Shown here piece by piece: positions 59,304 to 64,000 of a stretch of 64,000 nt of DNA (its first letter is position 1; the number at the start of each line of letters is the position of its first letter). The notes below the pieces were generated by a model. The model searched no databases. It was not told where the DNA came from and was given only the letters and a program-made list of their open reading frames with translations. Source of the DNA: Astrothelium macrocarpum (Eukaryota; Ascomycota; Dothideomycetes; Trypetheliales; Trypetheliaceae). The translations under genes were made by a program, and so were the position numbers. Location: assembly GCA_021030915.1 (NCBI GenBank), contig JAGEMR010000021.1, positions 1 to 64,000 of the forward strand. Reading direction: 5' to 3'.

Positions 59304-61317
59304 TTAGGCAATGGGCTGTGCATTCCTCGGGGTAAACCTTGCGTTAAAATCCAACTGTCTAACAAACCAACCATTATGCGTCTTCCAATCCCTGTCTGGA
59401 TGTTCTAAGGAAACCTACGACAACCATTCGTTAGCACATGAAACTTTTGAATCAGAGACGTGGCTTACCTCAAAACGTCGTAGAAAGCTTGGCACTAGTT
59501 TGTATATTTCTAAAAGCGAAATATTTTTTCCAATGCAAGTTCTTGCGCCGGCACCAAATTGGAACATTGTTGCTCTCATCTCCTTCAATCTCGTGGCATC
59601 AGCTTCGAGCCATCGTTCCGGCCTGTACTCATCCACGGCATCACCGAATATTTCTGGTCTCCGGTGCAACACCCATGCATTACAGCCAACTATGGTTCCT
59701 CCTGGAATATGCTCCCCGCAAATATCGATTCCCTGAGATGGCACGATTCGTTCGAGCAGTAAACCAGCGGCAGGATGCATTCTAAAAGACTCTTGCACTA
59801 CCGCATCTAGGTAGGGTAGTTTCTGACTGTCGGCCCAACTTATGACACCATTGTCTTGGTCTTTAATTATACCATTCTGTACATTTTCATCCAACTCATT
59901 CATTAATTTCCGATAACAGCGCGGATTCTTGAGCAGAAAATAAAATACAGCGCTTAGGCTTATAGCTGTGGTTTCTGAACCCGCAAACACCATGCTCACG
60001 CACGAGGTAAGGACACGAGTATCGTCCATGAATTCAGGGTGGTCTCGCTGAGCTTGCGTAAACTTTGTCAAGAGGTCGACTCCTCGGATGCTAGCATCAT
60101 TGACTTCGGCACCATTCTTTACCTTTTGCATCTCAAGCTCTCGTTCACTGCTACGATCTACCGCAAATTTGGTCACAGGGAATACTGTGTTAGAAATACC
60201 GAGACGTTGAAGCCAAAGTCTGATTGGGTTCTTCTCCAGAAGGAGATCAAGAATAGGCATCTGGCCAATCTAATAAAAGAAGCTCAACGTTAGCTTAACG
60301 TGATGGCAAGTGCCATCAGGGATGACAGTAAAAAATGTTGTGGATCACAAGAGAAACAATCCACCCAAAACCTGATGGAGAGGCCCTCGATGATCATAAA
60401 AACCGCACAAAATTTGTAAGTATTTTTCCGTGAATGAAACCACCTTTTAAATGCCTCAAAATTGTATTAGGGATCTCTCCAGTGGGCTTTTTGCGAATTA
60501 TTTTTCTTGCGATCCGCGACATTTCCCAATGCAACCCCTGAAAGGATGACGGAAACTTGTCGTAACATTCAGCTTACCGGTCCGGCATAACTCAAAAATC
60601 TAGCGAGAAATTTCACCATCCCATCCACATCCTCATTCTTTTCAACAAAGCCTAGTCGCTTACTCCACGTCAATTCTCCAATGACATCGAATGCATAAAA
60701 TTGAAGCCATTCTGCAAAATCACACGATATTCTAGTCGCCGCGAACAGCTTTTGTGTTTGAGAGATGAAGATCTGCGTCGTAGAGTCGACCAGTGGCTCA
60801 TACGAAACCAAAGAAGACATGGCAAAGGCATTATTCACGCAGCGGCGATACCGTGCATGGTATTCCTCGTTTGTTGTGGAGAAGAGTGATTGAAGTCTGT
60901 GGCCCTTGGAAACGGCATTCTGGACCGGGTAGAAATCTGACTACAAGCTACCTTAATTTTTGCTGCACCAAGACTGACATACATGGGTCGGTGATGTAGA
61001 GTTCTACATACCTTGACGAAACCCTTGTTCAACCCATAGATTGTTTTGACGGCCTTGGGATCCGCAAAGCTCAGCACATTCGGCCCGAGTCTCACGATGT
61101 CACCGTACTTGCGATGCAGACGTATGTGGGTTCTTTCTGGCGTCCTGGCTAATGCATCAAAAAACCGCCACCAATTGGTATATTGCGCTAACGCTGGGCC
61201 CGGGTATTTGTTCAAGCCACTGCCATACTTGTTGTTGAGCAGCCAGGCTACAAGAGCAGCGACGAGGATAAAGGGCCAGTAAGGCGTGGCTGATTTCAAT
61301 ATCTCCCCCAGGAGCAT
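59304..61317 (-). CDS. Cytochrome P450 monooxygenase
   Basis: Exons 61317-61012, 60940-60578, 60269-59469 and 59414-59304 (minus) give 526 aa. Introns are 71, 308 and 54 nt and every junction keeps phase. An N-terminal membrane anchor (FILVAALVAWLL) is followed by the Pro/Gly hinge KYPGPALA. The I-helix has AGSETT, the K-helix ESFR, the PERF-like motif reads YRPERW, and the haem loop is FQFGAGARTCIGKNIS with the axial Cys. It resembles the large fungal group of pisatin-demethylase/trichothecene-type class II ER P450s, so it probably needs cytochrome P450 reductase. The substrate cannot be told from sequence. It lies on the same strand as the partial MFS gene about 1.5 kb away, which suggests a detoxification or metabolite locus. 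The 308-nt intron is the one unusual element. Confidence 0.93.
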
Positions 61318-62823
61318 CGTGGGTCATCAACGGTTTGGATAGGCTGGGAGCATTAGTCTTGAGCAAAAGATCAGATGAGATAGTGAAATGAAGTGGGGAT
61401 GGCATGGCAATATAAGCACCAAGGCTCCCATCGCGTCTGCTGAGCCGGCATCTTGCTACATCATAGCGTACTTTTTGCCAAAGGCACCTCCATCTGGCGT
61501 AACATCGATAATCTAGACATGCCGTCTTAGCTGGGAGTGACATGGCGGCGGTACCCCTCGGCAGTTGCTTTGTCCGCGCCCATGTTCGCCCAGCTAGACC
61601 ACTGTAGAGCTCCAGACTCAATTCTCCTACGAGGATGAAGAGAACTAACTGCAAAGGCAGGCTCTGCAGCGCCATCGTGCAGCTTTGTGGCGTCGGGACA
61701 TAACTACGTAGTTTTTTTTTTTGGGCTGCAGTTTGTGTAAAAAGCCACCACGAGTTTTCGGCCGAGGGCTTGCGCACACCAGATCGACGCAGGCAGCAGC
61801 TCGCCCAACGGCTCTCTTCCGCACATGCCGAGAGACCGTTTCATAGGAGAAAGGGGAGACGAAAAAGCAGCAGACGCCAAAGAGCTTCGGAAGGCCTCGA
61901 GGGCTAAATGTGGGGGAGGGGTCACGCAATTTTGATTGGGCAGACAATCTGGCGAACCCTCCAACTAAGAAGAATCGAGGTTGAATCTGCTGCCGATGTG
62001 AACGATTTGTGCAGCTCCAATATGTTTTACAGCGGGTGATTTGCAACTGCCGAGCCGCTCAACGACATGGAAGATCTCTCGTTTCGATGCTGTGCAACAT
62101 TGCGGCATCGAGGATGCATTGCAAAAACCACGCAGGGCGCAGAACAACGCATTTCGGCAGTTCATGCAAAACGTGAAGAACCAGACTGCAATGGTGATTG
62201 CCGACAAAACCTTGAAAGAGGTAAACGATAGCTTCGCTGTCAATTGGGGGGATTGCCTTGTCGGCATGCCAACTTCGATTCCTCATAGGTTTTGCGGAAT
62301 TCCGACAAAGTTGAAAGTAAGCAACCTGTGCCATGTCAGCACGGCAGTTGAAAGTCAAGGCTGCAATGCTGAATATACGATCGTGAAAATTGGGCGCCTA
62401 GTAATCCTACAAACTGTCTACTCAAAGCTCTACGTCATTTTTAAGTGAGACTTCACTGAAGGTTGCAATAAGAAATGTCACCCGCGACCGCGAGAAATAT
62501 AATTGCTCTTATTTCATGGAGAAATCCTCAGTAATAAAAATTATGAAAATCTTAAGTGACGTGTTTTGTTGAATTATTGTCAGATTCCAATGTCTTGGAA
62601 TGATATGGGGCCCTCTCTATGAAGCCTGCGGCAGTGATATGCATCGCGATTGCAGGTGACATTTCTTATTGCAACCACTGGGGGCTGCATAAGACTGAGC
62701 TGAAACGAAGGATCTCAGCTCATTATCAGAAGAGCTTCTAACAACCATGTTCGAATATTGTCCGAGAACCCTTGTCATATCCGCTATCAATTTTAAGCTC
62801 CTGCTTTACCAAATATTGGCATC
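61318..62823. other. Intergenic between P450 and MFS genes
   Basis: About 1.5 kb. Frames up to 206 codons overlap on both strands without domains. A T run of about 12 nt lies at about 61711. The left end is presumably the P450 promoter. Confidence 0.55.
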
Positions 62824-64000
62824 TCAAGCCTTGATCGTATCATAGCGGCTTTTCTTTCGAATCTCTGGTCCCCACCTAAAGAGAACCCATGGGATCGGCA
62901 AAAATGCCAAAGCAACAAAGCCGAGCAGGCTGCTTGCCCAGCCCACTCCCAATGCGTCGTACACTATTGATCCGACCTTTTAGCATCGTGAAATCTGCAC
63001 GAAGTTTCGACATTTCCAGAAACTTGACTTACTCTGAATAGTGAAAAGCGGAAATACACCACCAATTGTGTAACGCATGAAGCCATTCGCTGCTAGTGAC
63101 GAAGCACCCACCAATGGTCCGTACACATCTACAAGGTACGAAACACTTGACCACTACATAAGATCAGCAAGGTTGGACGAGCGTGAAAAAAGAGGTATAC
63201 GTATCTTCAACTTACAAAAATGGAAAGGTTTCCCCAAGCAAATGGCACAGACGCAATGACTGGGCTGATCCAATGTATGTCTTTTCGTGCAGTCCATCCA
63301 AACCAGAACAAACTTATAACAACCAGAACCGAACCCAACATTGCTTGGTACAATCGATGCTCTGGAGCAACTGCGGTACCGCCTTCTGCTTTAATTCGCC
63401 GATACATTTTCTGGTACACTGTCTGATCAATTATGATTGTAGAGATGAGGCTCAAAATACATCCAACGCCGAGCCCAATAAAAGTAAGTCCAGTCTGACT
63501 CAAGTCGAATCCATAGATCCCTGAAAAGACGATCGGAAACACGGGGTAAAAGGCATAGATGACTGCAAAGGTGAATGCACTATATGCGGAAAATGCGAGA
63601 ACGATGGGCTCGGTGACCAACATGCTTAGAGGTCGGATTAACGTAATAGTGAGCGTGTTGCGGGCCACAGCTGTACCCGTCGGACCTTCTTTTGGAATTG
63701 GTTTTCCCTGCTTCTTGGCCACGCGCTTGACGATGATTTTCCGATACGTTTCCGAGATGGTCAAGCCCATGATGAATAGCGGCACGGCGGCAAACAAAAT
63801 CACCCACTGGGTCCATCTCCAATTTTCGTATTGCGCTGCAAATCCACCAAGGACGGGGCCGAGCGCAGGGCCTAGAAACGGCGCGCCAAGGTAGAAACTG
63901 CTGCCAAACCCACGCAAGTGGACTGGTAGCACGTCCGCCAACAAACCGCCCCCCACAGCGAGAACCGGTCCCCCAGCCATTCCTGCAAAGAATCGACATA
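62824..64000 (-). CDS. MFS transporter, 5' part beyond the window
   Basis: Partial at the right edge of the window. Minus-strand exons: 64000-63216 (open upstream), 63153-63033 and 62963-62824; introns are 62 and 69 nt. The last junction works only with the AG at 62964-62965, which restores FTIQMYDALGVGWA. The visible part covers roughly the second half of the protein: GPVLAVGGGLLADV, RGFGSSFYLGAPFLGPALGP, NWRWTQW, then six or more helices ending RKKSRYDTIKA. The RGFGSSFYLGAPFLGP-like motif is typical of the fungal DHA1 drug/polyamine proton antiporters (Tpo1/Flr1-like). Substrate unknown. It is co-oriented with the neighbouring P450, consistent with export of a modified compound. Confidence 0.88.

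Noticed and set aside
62041..62448. 135-codon plus-strand frame between P450 and MFS genes
   Set aside because: No recognisable domain; opposite strand is open over the same stretch. Could only be revived by transcript evidence.
1..64000. tRNA, rRNA, CRISPR arrays, inteins, prokaryotic operon signals
   Set aside because: No credible A/B-box tRNA pair or rRNA stretch was seen by eye, and CRISPR or operon signals are not expected in a fungal nuclear window. A covariance-model search would be decisive for tRNAs.

Overview
The window is nuclear DNA of a filamentous ascomycete (Pezizomycotina). Genes are separated by long non-coding gaps and broken by short introns, mostly about 45 to 75 nt, with GT...CTAAC/CTGAC...AG signals. 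The protein families are typical of that group: NACHT/ankyrin NLR-like proteins, an ankyrin-subtilisin protein, a DOMON-cytochrome b561 protein, fungal P450 and GPI-anchored wall proteins. I cannot name the species. Exon coordinates were worked out by hand from frame continuity and splice signals, and no database search was run.

Layout. (a) 1-9 kb: a large secreted, repeat-bearing, GPI-anchored wall protein (1601-6706) and an orphan medium-chain enoyl-reductase-like gene (7529-8748). (b) 9-20 kb, the most unusual part: a 319-aa conserved-looking protein on the minus strand, an ankyrin + subtilisin (S8) protein whose reading frame needs two abnormally short introns, and a complete 1660-aa SesB-like hydrolase + NACHT + ankyrin NLR. 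This looks like an island of fungal self/non-self recognition genes. (c) 20-31 kb: a ferric-reductase-family flavocytochrome, an 879-aa nuclear-looking protein of unknown function, and a membrane-anchored or secreted amidase with eight exons. (d) 33-47 kb, a denser housekeeping block: DOMON-cytochrome b561, formate/nitrite transporter, EB1 microtubule plus-end protein (with a GC-AG intron), Vam7-like PX-SNARE, a C2H2 zinc-finger protein, a FIT/Scs3 lipid protein and Rab5. (e) 46.9-59.3 kb: about 12.4 kb in which I find no convincing gene. (f) 59.3-64 kb: a cytochrome P450 and the 3' part of an MFS transporter, both on the minus strand, possibly the edge of a detoxification or secondary-metabolite locus.

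How the genes may work together. EB1, Vam7, Rab5 and the FIT protein are cell-biology genes with no obvious shared pathway, although Rab5 (early endosome) and Vam7 (vacuole fusion) act in the same endolysosomal route. The 9-20 kb group has a plausible common role: the NLR carries a hydrolase effector domain, and the neighbouring S8 domain is of a type also used as an effector by fungal NLRs. The P450/MFS pair could act as an oxidise-and-export unit. These functional links are inferences from domain content and proximity.
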